Assembly: GCF_000718305.1 (NCBI RefSeq)
Contig: NZ_JOFQ01000001.1
Location: 744,001 to 808,000, forward strand
Direction: 5' to 3'
Origin: Streptomyces niger
GTDB lineage: Bacteria > Actinomycetota > Actinomycetes > Streptomycetales > Streptomycetaceae
DNA length: 64,000 nucleotides
Shown here piece by piece: positions 8,450 through 16,857 of the stretch (positions within the stretch are counted from its first letter, which is position 1; each line of letters begins with the position of its first letter). Both the position numbers and the translations under genes were made by a program. Below the pieces are notes generated by a model. The model searched no databases and had not been told where the DNA came from. It saw only the letters and a program-made list of their open reading frames with translations.

Positions 8450-9583
8450 ATGGTCGGTAAAGCCGCTGAAAAGGGCGCCACGCTGGCGGATGTCGCTCAG
8501 CGGGCCGGAGTCTCCCCCACGACCGTCTCCCGCACCCTGCGCGGGCTGCCGACGGTGTCCCCCGGAACCCGGGCACGCGTGGAAAAGGCAGCGCACGAAC
8601 TGTCGTTCGCCATCTCACGCAGCGCGTCCAGCCTGGTCACCGGGCGCACGGGCCGGGTCGCCGTGCTCGTACCCAACCTCGACTCCTGGTTTCTCGGCGC
8701 GGCGCTGGCCGGCCTGGCGCCCGCGCTCAACGCGCTCGGCCTGGACATGCTCATCTACAGCGTCACCACAGCCGAGCAGCGCACACAGTTCTTCGACCGG
8801 CTGCCGGCCCGCCGCAACGCCGATGCCCTGCTCGTCGTCAGCTTCGCGCTCTCCACGGAGGAACGGGCGCGCCTGGACGACCTGGGCATGCCACTGGTCT
8901 TCGTCAGCCAGCACGAACAGGGCCGGGCCGGCGTCTACGTGAATGACGTGGAAGCCGCCCAGCGCGGCACCCGCTACCTGCTCAACCTCGGCCACCGGCG
9001 CATCGCCTACCTGGAGCCCGCGGACCCCTCGGGTTTCGCCTGGAGCAGCAGGGCCCGCCTCGACGGGTACCGTACGGCCTTGGCAGAGGCCGGCATCGAC
9101 CAGGACGACGACCTCGTCCGCCAGGTCGCCGACTGGCAGGGGGCGGGCCTGGAAACGGCGGTGGGACGGCTGCTGAGTCTTGCGGAGCCCCCGACGGCGG
9201 TCTTCGCCGAGACGGACGACATCGCCTTCAGGCTTCTCACCGTGCTGCGCGGCGTCAACATCGCGGTACCCCAACAGATGTCCGTTCTCGGCTTCGACGG
9301 CCACTCGATGGCCGCGCCGTGGGACCTGTCCACCATGGCCCAGCCGGCCCGCCGACTGGGCCAGGCCGCGGCCGAGCTGGTCCACCGCGTGATCCACGAC
9401 CCCGAGGCCCATCTGGAACAACACGTGGTCCTGCCGGTGGAACTCCTCCCCCGGGGCAGCACCGGCCCGGCACCCCGTCCCACGCGCCCGGGGACGACAG
9501 ACCATGTCACAGTCACATCTACGGCAAGTGACAGCGGCGAGGCGGCCCTCCGGTCCGGTCCTGGGGAGACAGACGCGGACTGA
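8450..9583 (+). CDS. LacI-family regulator of the alpha-glucoside operon
   Basis: The protein has 377 residues. The HTH (TLADVAQRAGVSPTTVSRTL, residues about 10-29) is followed by a hinge and a sugar-binding domain of the GalR/LacI type (about 66-345) that includes SVLGFDGHSMAAPWDLSTMAQP. A polar C-terminal tail of about 30 residues is not conserved in the family. ATG 8450 is the first in-frame start. It is divergent from the ABC importer/alpha-glucosidase operon and separated from it by two palindromic sites. This is the classical layout of a substrate-released repressor such as MalR, AglR or CebR. Confidence 0.9.
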   Translation: MVGKAAEKGATLADVAQRAGVSPTTVSRTLRGLPTVSPGTRARVEKAAHELSFAISRSASSLVTGRTGRVAVLVPNLDSWFLGAALAGLAPALNALGLDMLIYSVTTAEQRTQFFDRLPARRNADALLVVSFALSTEERARLDDLGMPLVFVSQHEQGRAGVYVNDVEAAQRGTRYLLNLGHRRIAYLEPADPSGFAWSSRARLDGYRTALAEAGIDQDDDLVRQVADWQGAGLETAVGRLLSLAEPPTAVFAETDDIAFRLLTVLRGVNIAVPQQMSVLGFDGHSMAAPWDLSTMAQPARRLGQAAAELVHRVIHDPEAHLEQHVVLPVELLPRGSTGPAPRPTRPGTTDHVTVTSTASDSGEAALRSGPGETDAD

Positions 9584-9651
9584 GCCTGCTGTCAGGGCCG
9601 GACCGTGCGGGCCTGATGGTGGCTGTTGCGGGCTCCGCCGTGTCGGGGGCC

Positions 9652-11838
9652 TCAGCCCAGCCCGGGTACCGCGGAGAGCAGCAGGTCGATCAGTTTGATG
9701 CCGATGAAGGGCAGGACGAGTCCGCCCAGGCCGTAGCGCAGGAGGTTGCGGCGGAGGAGGTCGTGGGCGGAGGCCGGGGTGTAGCGCACACCGCGGAGGG
9801 CCAGCGGGATGAGCGCGATGATGATCAGGGCGTTGAAGATGATGGCGGAGGCGATGGCCGAGGTGGGGCTGTGCAGGCCCATGACGTTCAGCGCGGACAG
9901 GCTCGGATAGGCACCGGCGAACATCGCGGGAATGATGGCGAAGTACTTCGCCACGTCGTTGGTGATCGAGAAGGTCGTCAACGCCCCTCGGGTGATGAGG
10001 AGTTGCTTGCCGATCTCGACGATCTCGATGAGTTTCGTCGGGTTGGAGTCGAGATCGACCATGTTGCCGGCCTCCTTGGCGGCGGAGGTGCCGGTGTTCA
10101 TCGCCACGCCCACGTCGGCCTGGGCGAGGGCCGGCGCGTCGTTGGTGCCGTCGCCGGTCATCGCGACCAGCTTGCCACCGGCCTGTTCCCGTTTGATCAG
10201 GGCGAGCTTGTCCTCGGGGGTGGCCTCGGCGAGGAAGTCGTCGACGCCCGCCTCCTCGGCGATGGCGCGCGCGGTGAGCGGGTTGTCACCGGTGACCATG
10301 ACGGTCTTGATGCCCATCCGGCGCAACTCCGCGAACCGTTCGCGAATGCCGTCCTTCACCATGTCCTTGAGGTGGATCACGCCGAGTGCCCGCGGTCCGT
10401 CCCAGTCGTGTACGGCGACGAGCAGCGGTGTGCCGCCGGCCGCGGCGATGGCGTCGGCGAACCAGCGCGCCTCGTTCGGTACGTGGCCGCCGTACCGCTC
10501 CACCCAGTCGATCACCTGCGGTACCGCGCCCTTGCGGACGTGGCAGACGGCGCCGTTGGGCCAGCGCAGGTCGATGCCGCTCATGCGGGTGCGGGCGCTG
10601 AACTCCACGAAGCGGGTCCGCTCCAGCTCCCCCACCGGCGGCTCGTGCACGCCGTACTTCTCCCTGGCCAGGGCCACCACGGAACGGCCCTCCGGAGTTC
10701 CGTCGGCCAGTGAGGAGAGCTGCGCCGCGTCCGCCAGCCGTAGCTCGGGGATGCCGGGCAGCGGTACGAAAGCGGTCGCGACACGGTTTCCGTGGGTGAT
10801 GGTGCCGGTCTTGTCCAGCAGCAGGGTGCCCACATCTCCGGCCGCCTCGACGGCGCGTCCGCTCATGGCGATGACGTTGCGCTGGACGAGGCGGTCCATG
10901 CCGGCGATGCCGATGGCGGAGAGCAGCGCACCGATGGTGGTGGGGATCAGGGTGACCAGGAGGGCGACCAGGACCGTGGTGGACTGGTCGGAGTCCGCGT
11001 AGTCGGCCATCGGCTGGAGGGTGACCGTCACCAGGACGAAGACGATGGTGAGTGCGGCGAGGAGGATGTTCAGCGCGATCTCGTTGGGCGTCTTCTGCCG
11101 GGACGCGCCCTCCACGAGCGCGATCATGCGGTCCAGGAAGGTGTGGCCGGGGCGCGAGGTGACCCGTACGACGACCCGGTCGGACAGCACCGTCGTACCG
11201 CCCACCACACCGGACCGGTCGCCGCCCGCTTCCCGGATGACGGGCGCGGACTCACCGGTGACCGCGGACTCGTCGACGGCTGCCGCACCGTCGACCACCT
11301 CGCCGTCGGCGGGGATCAGCTGGCCCGCCTCGACCAGGACGAAGTCGAAGGGCTGGAGGTCGGTGGCGCGGACCGCCTCCGTCACCGCCCGGTCCAGGTT
11401 GGTTCCGACCCGCCAGTTGTCGCGCAGCCGCAGCGCCACGGTGTCCGTACGGGCCTTGCGCAGCGACTCCGCCTGCGACTTGCCGCGCCCCTCGGCCACG
11501 GCCTCGGCGAGGTTGGCGAAGATGACGGTGAGCCAGAGCCAGCAGCTGATCACCCAGGTGAAGACGGTGGGGTGCAGCAGCGCCGAGAGCGTCGTCAGCG
11601 CCGCGCCCACCGCGACGACGAACAGCACCGGCTTCCTGACCAGCGCCCTGGGCCGCAGCTTGCGCAGGGCTTCGGGCAGGGACGACAGCAGTTGCTTGGG
11701 GTCGAAGAGACCGGCAGGCGCGGCCCGTCGCCGTCTGCCCCGCCCGGGCCGCGGATGTGGGCTCCGGTCCTCGCCGGTCGTCCGAGGCCTGGTGGTCGTC
11801 GGATCGGACGGTGCCTGCTGTGGGGCGGCAGGAAGCAT
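9652..11838 (-). CDS. kdpB: Second KdpB (K+-transporting ATPase subunit B), without A or C partners
   Basis: The P-type ATPase subunit has 728 residues, with start ATG 11838. The frame is open for 120 codons further upstream but without homology. All catalytic motifs are intact: TGES (actuator), DKTGT with the phosphorylated Asp about 342, [19 protein letters not shown] and [10 protein letters not shown]. The C-terminus is complete. It is highly similar to the KdpB at 16854-19019; for example the [20 protein letters not shown] block is identical. It differs in an Arg/Pro-rich N-terminus and a divergent nucleotide-binding domain. No kdpA, kdpC or kdpF accompanies it. It could substitute for KdpB in the downstream complex or be a decaying duplicate, but I see no inactivating change. 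Confidence 0.88.
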   Translation of the reverse strand: MLPAAPQQAPSDPTTTRPRTTGEDRSPHPRPGRGRRRRAAPAGLFDPKQLLSSLPEALRKLRPRALVRKPVLFVVAVGAALTTLSALLHPTVFTWVISCWLWLTVIFANLAEAVAEGRGKSQAESLRKARTDTVALRLRDNWRVGTNLDRAVTEAVRATDLQPFDFVLVEAGQLIPADGEVVDGAAAVDESAVTGESAPVIREAGGDRSGVVGGTTVLSDRVVVRVTSRPGHTFLDRMIALVEGASRQKTPNEIALNILLAALTIVFVLVTVTLQPMADYADSDQSTTVLVALLVTLIPTTIGALLSAIGIAGMDRLVQRNVIAMSGRAVEAAGDVGTLLLDKTGTITHGNRVATAFVPLPGIPELRLADAAQLSSLADGTPEGRSVVALAREKYGVHEPPVGELERTRFVEFSARTRMSGIDLRWPNGAVCHVRKGAVPQVIDWVERYGGHVPNEARWFADAIAAAGGTPLLVAVHDWDGPRALGVIHLKDMVKDGIRERFAELRRMGIKTVMVTGDNPLTARAIAEEAGVDDFLAEATPEDKLALIKREQAGGKLVAMTGDGTNDAPALAQADVGVAMNTGTSAAKEAGNMVDLDSNPTKLIEIVEIGKQLLITRGALTTFSITNDVAKYFAIIPAMFAGAYPSLSALNVMGLHSPTSAIASAIIFNALIIIALIPLALRGVRYTPASAHDLLRRNLLRYGLGGLVLPFIGIKLIDLLLSAVPGLG

Positions 11839-12519
11839 AGGAGGTGACCTTCTGGGCGTGACGGGCCGGTTGTCAGGGCGGGTTCGGCCTGCGGGGCGGC
11901 AGGGAACGATGGCCGCCGGGCTCTGCCGGGGCCGGGGCGTCGGCCCCGGCAGAGCTGCGCGCGACAGCGACGGTGTTGAGGGAGCCGCCGCGTGCGCGCC
12001 GCCAGGAGGTGCGCTTCCTGTCGGTATCGGGCGCGGTGCGTCCGGCCGTTCCCTCGGGGAACGGCCGGGACCGGCATCCCGATGACGAGCGCGGGCCTCC
12101 GGTGGCCGAGCAGGAACGTATCCCGGACGCGAGGCCGGGAACCACGGTGCCGCCGCGTTTTGTCGGCTCCCTGACGGGCCGTCCGACCACGGCGCCAAGC
12201 CTGCGTCAACGGCCCCCGGGAGAACGTCAGGAGGGCGTCAAGAGTGCTACTGGTGTGCGAGAACGATCGCAGACTGGGCGGCGCGAGGACGACAAGCCGT
12301 CCCTGTCGCGCGACCGGCGGCTGCCGCTCACCGTCGGTGCGGCGGGTGGCCCGGAGAGGGGGCCCGGGCCACCCGCCCCGGCGCGAGGCGGCACGGCTGT
12401 CCCGCCGCAGGACCGAGCCGGCCGCATCGACGAGGGGGATGCGGCCGGGCGGCCCGTTGGCTTCCCGCTCCGTCAGGCGGGCGTCAATGCGGCAGGCCCA
12501 CGCGACAAGAAAGTGCGGC
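11839..12519. other. Spacer with no recognisable gene
   Basis: This 681-bp spacer lies upstream of the solitary kdpB and of the lysA remnant. The open frames crossing it are Arg/Pro/Gly-rich and look like nothing known. A plus-strand AGGAGGTGACC (11839-11849) resembles a perfect Shine-Dalgarno sequence but leads into no recognisable protein. CGTCAACGG occurs at 12204-12212; the same 9-mer recurs upstream of the KimA-like gene and of kdpF. Confidence 0.5.
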
Positions 12520-12735
12520 CGGCTCTCCCTCGCCGAGCCCACCCGGGTGACCGTGGTCGGCCGGCACTGCGAAGCGGGCGACATCCTCGCCTCCCACGTG
12601 CCCCTGCCGGGCGACATCCGTCCGGGTGACCTGCTCGCCGTGCCGGCCGCCGGCGCCTACCACCTGTCCATGGCGTCCGCGTACAACCTCATCGGCCGCC
12701 CGCCGGTGGTCGCCGTGGCAAGCGGGAGGCCACCT
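12520..12735 (+). pseudogene. lysA (diaminopimelate decarboxylase) C-terminal fragment
   Basis: Codons 12547-12732 read VTVVGRHCEAGDILASHVPL, then PGDIRPGDLLAVPAAGAY, then SMASAYNLIGRPPVVAV. This matches the C-terminal barrel of diaminopimelate decarboxylase, including the CEAGD/CESGD substrate-binding motif and the GAY-SM-S-YN block. The PLP-binding barrel and the first two-thirds of the enzyme are absent. The fragment remains free of stops and is in the same frame as the KimA-like gene that starts 200 bp later, so an automated caller may fuse the two. I read it as a deletion remnant of a second lysA. Confidence 0.75.
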
Positions 12736-12936
12736 CCGAGCGGCCGGCCACGTGTTCCCTTCCGCCGCCCGGAGGTGCCCACGGCCACGGCCTCTTCTGC
12801 TCTGCCCTCCCGCCCCCACCGTCAACGGACCGTGAAGACCGGGGCCAACAGCGCGAAGAACGCGTCAGGGTCGCACGCGATGGTCTCCGGGCGGCCCGAA
12901 TCTGGGCGGACCCAGGTATGTCGAAGGAGTACCCGC

Positions 12937-14793
12937 ATGTCCGTCCTGACCAGCGAATACCGCAGTGCCCCCGGGCACGAGGACCCGTCGGACCCGCCCG
13001 ACCGCGACCCCGGTGAACGGCACCGGCTCACGACGGTCACCGGCCTGGCCGCGCTGTCGCTGGACGCGATGGCCTCGGTGGCGTACGGGCCCGAGGCGAT
13101 CGTGCTGGTGCTGGCCGCTGCGGGTGGCTACGGGCTCGGCTTCACCCTGCCGGTGACGCTGGCGATCGCCGGGCTGCTGGCGGTACTGGTGGCCTCGTAC
13201 CGGCAGGTGATCGCCGCCTTCCCGGACGGCGGCGGCTCCTATGCGGTGGCCAGGACGTACCTGGGCCGGCGCGCCGGCCTGGCCGCCGCGGGATCGCTGG
13301 TACTGGATTACGTGCTGAACGTCGCGGTGGCGGTTACCGCCGGTGTCGCAGCGCTCACCTCCGCCTTCCCGGCGCTGTACCCGGACCGGCTGTGGCTGTG
13401 CCTGGCCGTCCTGACCCTGCTCACGGCAGTCAACCTGCGCGGCATCGTCGACTCGGCGCGGGCGTTCATCGTGCCGACCGCGGTCTTCGTCCTCTCGATC
13501 CTCGCACTGATCGTGGTGGGGCTGTTCCGCTCGGCGCCGGTGAGCACCGAGGCCACTGCCGGGCACGCCCCGGTCCTGGCCGACAACGCCACCGGCGTCG
13601 GCGCACTGCTGCTGCTCAAGGCGTTCGCGTCCGGCTGCTCCGCGCTCACCGGTGTCGAGGCGATCGCCAATGCCGTGCCCTCCTTCCGGATTCCGCGGGC
13701 CGGGCGGGCACAGCGCGCGGAGGTCGCCCTCGGCGCGATCCTCGGCGCGATGCTGATCGGGCTGGGAGTGCTGATCTCACGGTTCGGGCTGCAGCCGGTC
13801 GAAGGCGTCACGGTCCTCGCGCAACTCGCCGATGCCGCGCTCGGGCACAACTGGGCTTTCTATCTTGTGCAGTTCGCGACGACGATGCTGCTCGCGCTGT
13901 CCGCGAACACGTCCTTCGGCGGCCTGCCGGTACTGCTGAAGCTGCTGGCCCGCGACAACTACGTACCGCACGTCTTCGCGCTCAAGGCCGACCGCCAGGT
14001 CCATCGGCACGGCGTGCTGGCCCTGGCCGGCATTTCGGCGGCGCTCCTGGTCTTCTCCGGCGGGAACACCAACGCCCTCGTCCCGCTCTTCGCGATCGGC
14101 GTCTTCATCGGCTTCACCATCGCGCAGGTCGGCCTGGTCCGCCACTGGCGTCAGGTGCGCGGCCCCAAGTGGCGTGCCAAGGCGGTGCTGAACTGTTCCG
14201 GTGCGGTCCTCACCGGCAGCTCGGCGGTGGTGGTCACCGCCACGAAGTTCGCCGACGGTGCATGGCTCGTCGTCATCGCTCTGCCCCTGCTGGTCGCGGC
14301 CTTCGAGACGGTGCACCGGGCCTACGCGGCGATCGGCGAGCGGCTCGGCCTCGGCCGGGTCCCCGAATGCCCGCACCGGGATCGCTCACTGGTGATTGTT
14401 CCGGTGTCGGGTCTGTCGAAGCTGACCAGCGAGGCGCTGACCGCCGCCGTGTCCCTCGGCGACGAGGTACGAGCGGTGACCGTCTGCCATCCCGACGCCG
14501 AGGACCATGCCCGGACCGACGCGCTGGAGCGGGACTGGGCACTGTGGCAGCCGGGCGTCCCGCTGGTCCGCCTCCGTTACGAGCGCCGGGCACTGGGCCG
14601 CCCGATCGCCGCGTACGTACGAGAGACCGCGGCCGCCGAGCCCGGCACCCGGATCACCGTCCTGATCCCGGAGGTCGAGCCCGCCCGGCTGTGGCAGCGG
14701 CTACTGCAGAACCAACGCGGCGCGATCGTCGCCCACGCCGTGCGTCGCGACACCGACGCGGTCATCTGCCGGCTGCGCTTCCGCCTGTCCTGA
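12937..14793 (+). CDS. KimA-like potassium importer (APC superfamily)
   Basis: The integral membrane protein has 618 residues. ATG 12937 follows GAAGGAG at good spacing. There are about twelve transmembrane segments (residues about 25-450) and a cytosolic C-terminal domain of about 150 residues. Blocks characteristic of Bacillus KimA (YdaO) are clear: SLDAMASVAYGPEAIV, ASYRQVIAAFPDGGGSY, KAFASGCSALTGVEAIANAV, LARDNYVPHVF and LVPLFAIGVFIGFT. The soluble part starts near SLVIVPVSGLSKLTSEAL, as in KimA, where it gates K+/H+ symport. Genome pipelines usually call such proteins amino-acid permeases. The position between two kdp loci supports K+ uptake. I found no ydaO/c-di-AMP riboswitch in the leader. 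Confidence 0.82.
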   Translation: MSVLTSEYRSAPGHEDPSDPPDRDPGERHRLTTVTGLAALSLDAMASVAYGPEAIVLVLAAAGGYGLGFTLPVTLAIAGLLAVLVASYRQVIAAFPDGGGSYAVARTYLGRRAGLAAAGSLVLDYVLNVAVAVTAGVAALTSAFPALYPDRLWLCLAVLTLLTAVNLRGIVDSARAFIVPTAVFVLSILALIVVGLFRSAPVSTEATAGHAPVLADNATGVGALLLLKAFASGCSALTGVEAIANAVPSFRIPRAGRAQRAEVALGAILGAMLIGLGVLISRFGLQPVEGVTVLAQLADAALGHNWAFYLVQFATTMLLALSANTSFGGLPVLLKLLARDNYVPHVFALKADRQVHRHGVLALAGISAALLVFSGGNTNALVPLFAIGVFIGFTIAQVGLVRHWRQVRGPKWRAKAVLNCSGAVLTGSSAVVVTATKFADGAWLVVIALPLLVAAFETVHRAYAAIGERLGLGRVPECPHRDRSLVIVPVSGLSKLTSEALTAAVSLGDEVRAVTVCHPDAEDHARTDALERDWALWQPGVPLVRLRYERRALGRPIAAYVRETAAAEPGTRITVLIPEVEPARLWQRLLQNQRGAIVAHAVRRDTDAVICRLRFRLS

Positions 14794-15014
14794 TCGCTTC
14801 CGTCTGTCCTGGCCCACCACGGTTTCCTGCCGGCCCGCCCCGTCCGGGTGCGCGCCGTCAGCGACCTTTTCGCAGGTCGGCGGGGTGCGCGTATGGGATG
14901 CGTCAAGGGCGAGCCACCCCTCGTAAGGAAGCCGTCAACGGCAATCACAGTGGCTCGAAAAGGCGGTTTGCTCTAACCGTCAGTTCAACATTCCTTCTCG
15001 TTCAGGAGCTCTCG
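14794..15014. promoter_or_regulatory. Leader and promoter region of the kdp operon
   Basis: The 221-bp gap before the first small ORF contains two CGTCAA elements at 14901 and 14933. They are 32 bp apart, about three helical turns, and the second is embedded in CCGTCAACGG (14932-14941). They are plausible response-regulator sites for the KdpE encoded downstream, but no operator sequence is established for this lineage. I can assign no clear -35/-10 and no known riboswitch. Confidence 0.35.
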
Positions 15015-15098
15015 ATGGCCGACGTGGCCTTCGTCGTCACCACACTCGCGGTCTTCGCGCTGGTGGCCCTCGTCGCCAAGGGGGTCGCAAAGCTGTGA
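15015..15098 (+). CDS. 27-residue single-span membrane peptide preceding kdpF
   Basis: ATG 15015 is preceded by CAGGAG and gives a 27-residue peptide starting MADVAFVV and ending AKGVAKL. Residues about 4-22 are a continuous hydrophobic helix followed by two lysines, so it is a probable single-pass membrane peptide with a cytosolic basic end. Its stop codon overlaps the GTG of kdpF by 4 nt, so the two are translationally coupled. It lacks the KdpF C-terminal PERF motif and is not KdpF itself. A role as an extra small subunit or regulator of the Kdp complex is an inference from position and topology. Confidence 0.72.
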   Translation: MADVAFVVTTLAVFALVALVAKGVAKL

Positions 15099-15184
15099 CC
15101 GCCGAAAACATCGTCGGCCTCGCCGTGGCCGCTGCCCTGCTGGGCTATCTCGTCCTCGCACTGATCTACCCGGAGAGGTTCTGA
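15095..15184 (+). CDS. kdpF: KdpF, small K+-ATPase subunit
   Basis: The 29-residue single-span peptide starts at GTG 15095, overlapping the preceding small ORF. It begins MTAENIVGL and ends ALIYPERF; the terminal ExF/PERF motif is the hallmark of KdpF. KdpF is a lipid-like peptide that stabilises the KdpABC complex in the membrane. kdpA follows 8 nt later. Confidence 0.9.
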   Translation: MTAENIVGLAVAAALLGYLVLALIYPERF

Positions 15185-15192
15185 GCACCACC

Positions 15193-16857
15193 ATGAGCCC
15201 CTTCCTCGCAGCGGTACTGCAGCTGCTCGCGCTGATAGCCGCGCTCGCTCTGGCATACCGCCCCCTCGGCGACTACATGGCCCGCGTCTACTCCTCCCCG
15301 CGCCACCTGCGCGTCGAGAAGTGGATCTACAAAACCATCGGTGCCCGCCCGGACACCGAGATGCGCTGGCCCGCGTACCTGCGCGGCGTGCTGGCCTTCT
15401 CGGCCGCCGGCGTGCTCTTCCTGTACCTGCTGCAGCGGCTCCAGGGCTCGCTGCCCGGCTCGCTCGGCTTCGCCTCGATCGACCCGGACCAGGCGTTCAA
15501 CACCGCCGCCTCCTTCGTGGCCAACACCAACTGGCAGTCCTACGCGGGCGAACAGGCCATGGGTCACGTCGTGCAGACCGGCGGCCTGGCGGTGCAGAAC
15601 TTCGTCTCCGCGGCGGTGGGCATGGCGGTAGCCGTGGCCCTGGTCCGCGGCTTCGCGAGGTCCCGCACCGGTGAACTGGGCAACTTCTGGGCCGACCTGG
15701 TGCGCGGCACCGTCCGCATCCTCCTCCCGATCTCCGTCATCGGCGCGATCGTCCTGGTCGCGTGCGGCGCGATCCAGAACTTCGCCGGCATTCACGAGGT
15801 CGGCCAGTTCCTGGGCGGCCACCAGCAGTGGCAGGGCGGCGCCTACGCCTCGCAGGAGGTCATCAAGGAGCTGGGCACCAACGGCGGCGGCCTCGCCAAC
15901 GCCAACAGCGCCCACCCCTTCGAGAACCCCAACGGCTTCACCAACCTCTTCGAGATCTTCCTGATCCTCCTCATCCCCTTCGCCCTGACGCGGACGTTCG
16001 GCCGCATGGTCGGCAACCTCAAGCAGGGGTACGCGATACTCGCGACGATGGCGACCATCTGGCTCGGCTTCGTGCTGCTGATGTGGGCCACCGAGTTCAC
16101 CCACCACGGTCCGGCGCTCCAGGCGGCCGGCGGTGCGATGGAGGGCAAGGAGACTCGCTTCGGCGTCGGCGCCTCGTCGATCTTCGCGGTCACCACGACC
16201 CTGACCTCGACAGGAGCGGTCGACTCCTTCCACTCCTCGTTCACGGGTCTCGGCGGCGGCATCACCCTGCTGGGCATGCAGCTCGGCGAGATCGCGCCCG
16301 GCGGCGTCGGTTCCGGTCTCTACGGCATGCTGATCATGGCCATCATCGCGGTGTTCATCGCGGGCCTGATGGTCGGCCGGACACCGGAGTACCTGGGCAA
16401 GAAGATCGGCACCCGCCAGATCAAGCTGGCCGCCTGCTACATCCTGATCACCCCGGCACTGGTGCTCTGCTTCGCCGCCGCCGCGATGGCGCTGCCCACC
16501 CCGCCGCACTCCGTTCTCAACCCCGGTGCGCACGGGTTCTCGGAGGTCCTGTACGCGTACACCTCCGGCGCCAACAACAACGGTTCGGCCTTCGCCGGGC
16601 TGAGCGCCGACACCCCGTGGTTCAACACCACCATCGGGCTCGCGATGCTCCTCGGCCGCTTCCTGCCGATGGTGTTCGTCCTCGCGCTGGCCGGCTCGCT
16701 GGCGGAGCAGAAGCCGACGCCGGAGACGGCGGGCACCCTGCGTACCGAAAAGCCGCTGTTCAGCGGCCTGCTGGTCGGCACCATTCTGATCATCACCGGG
16801 CTCACCTACTTCCCGGCACTCGCGCTGGGCCCGCTCGCCGAAGGGCTGGCGTCATGA
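15193..16857 (+). CDS. kdpA: KdpA, K+-binding and channel-like subunit
   Basis: The membrane protein has 554 residues, the normal KdpA length, with ten transmembrane segments. The four pore loops of the superfamily-of-K+-transporters fold are recognisable: [44 protein letters not shown] and [14 protein letters not shown]. They form the selectivity filter. ATG 15193 lies 8 nt after the kdpF stop, so it probably shares the GGAGAGG at the end of kdpF. Its stop overlaps the kdpB start (ATGA). Confidence 0.96.
   Translation: MSPFLAAVLQLLALIAALALAYRPLGDYMARVYSSPRHLRVEKWIYKTIGARPDTEMRWPAYLRGVLAFSAAGVLFLYLLQRLQGSLPGSLGFASIDPDQAFNTAASFVANTNWQSYAGEQAMGHVVQTGGLAVQNFVSAAVGMAVAVALVRGFARSRTGELGNFWADLVRGTVRILLPISVIGAIVLVACGAIQNFAGIHEVGQFLGGHQQWQGGAYASQEVIKELGTNGGGLANANSAHPFENPNGFTNLFEIFLILLIPFALTRTFGRMVGNLKQGYAILATMATIWLGFVLLMWATEFTHHGPALQAAGGAMEGKETRFGVGASSIFAVTTTLTSTGAVDSFHSSFTGLGGGITLLGMQLGEIAPGGVGSGLYGMLIMAIIAVFIAGLMVGRTPEYLGKKIGTRQIKLAACYILITPALVLCFAAAAMALPTPPHSVLNPGAHGFSEVLYAYTSGANNNGSAFAGLSADTPWFNTTIGLAMLLGRFLPMVFVLALAGSLAEQKPTPETAGTLRTEKPLFSGLLVGTILIITGLTYFPALALGPLAEGLAS

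Noticed and set aside
9584..9651. Terminator between the LacI gene and solitary kdpB
   Set aside because: The genes converge here, but I could not find a stem of convincing length in the 68-bp gap.
11839..11849. Perfect Shine-Dalgarno AGGAGGTGACC on the plus strand
   Set aside because: The frames that follow it are low-complexity, and the real gene here is the minus-strand kdpB; probably coincidental.
12735..12936. c-di-AMP (ydaO) riboswitch upstream of the KimA-like gene
   Set aside because: I looked for the conserved ydaO-yuaA blocks because Bacillus kimA has one; nothing comparable is visible. A covariance-model search would be decisive.
12244..14793. 849-residue fusion of a LysA domain to a permease
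   Set aside because: The KimA-like protein has its own ATG with a good ribosome-binding site, and the LysA part is an incomplete relic followed by 200 bp of non-homologous sequence.
15015..15098. Calling the 27-residue peptide KdpF
   Set aside because: The next overlapping ORF (15095-15184) carries the true KdpF end motif PERF and directly precedes kdpA.
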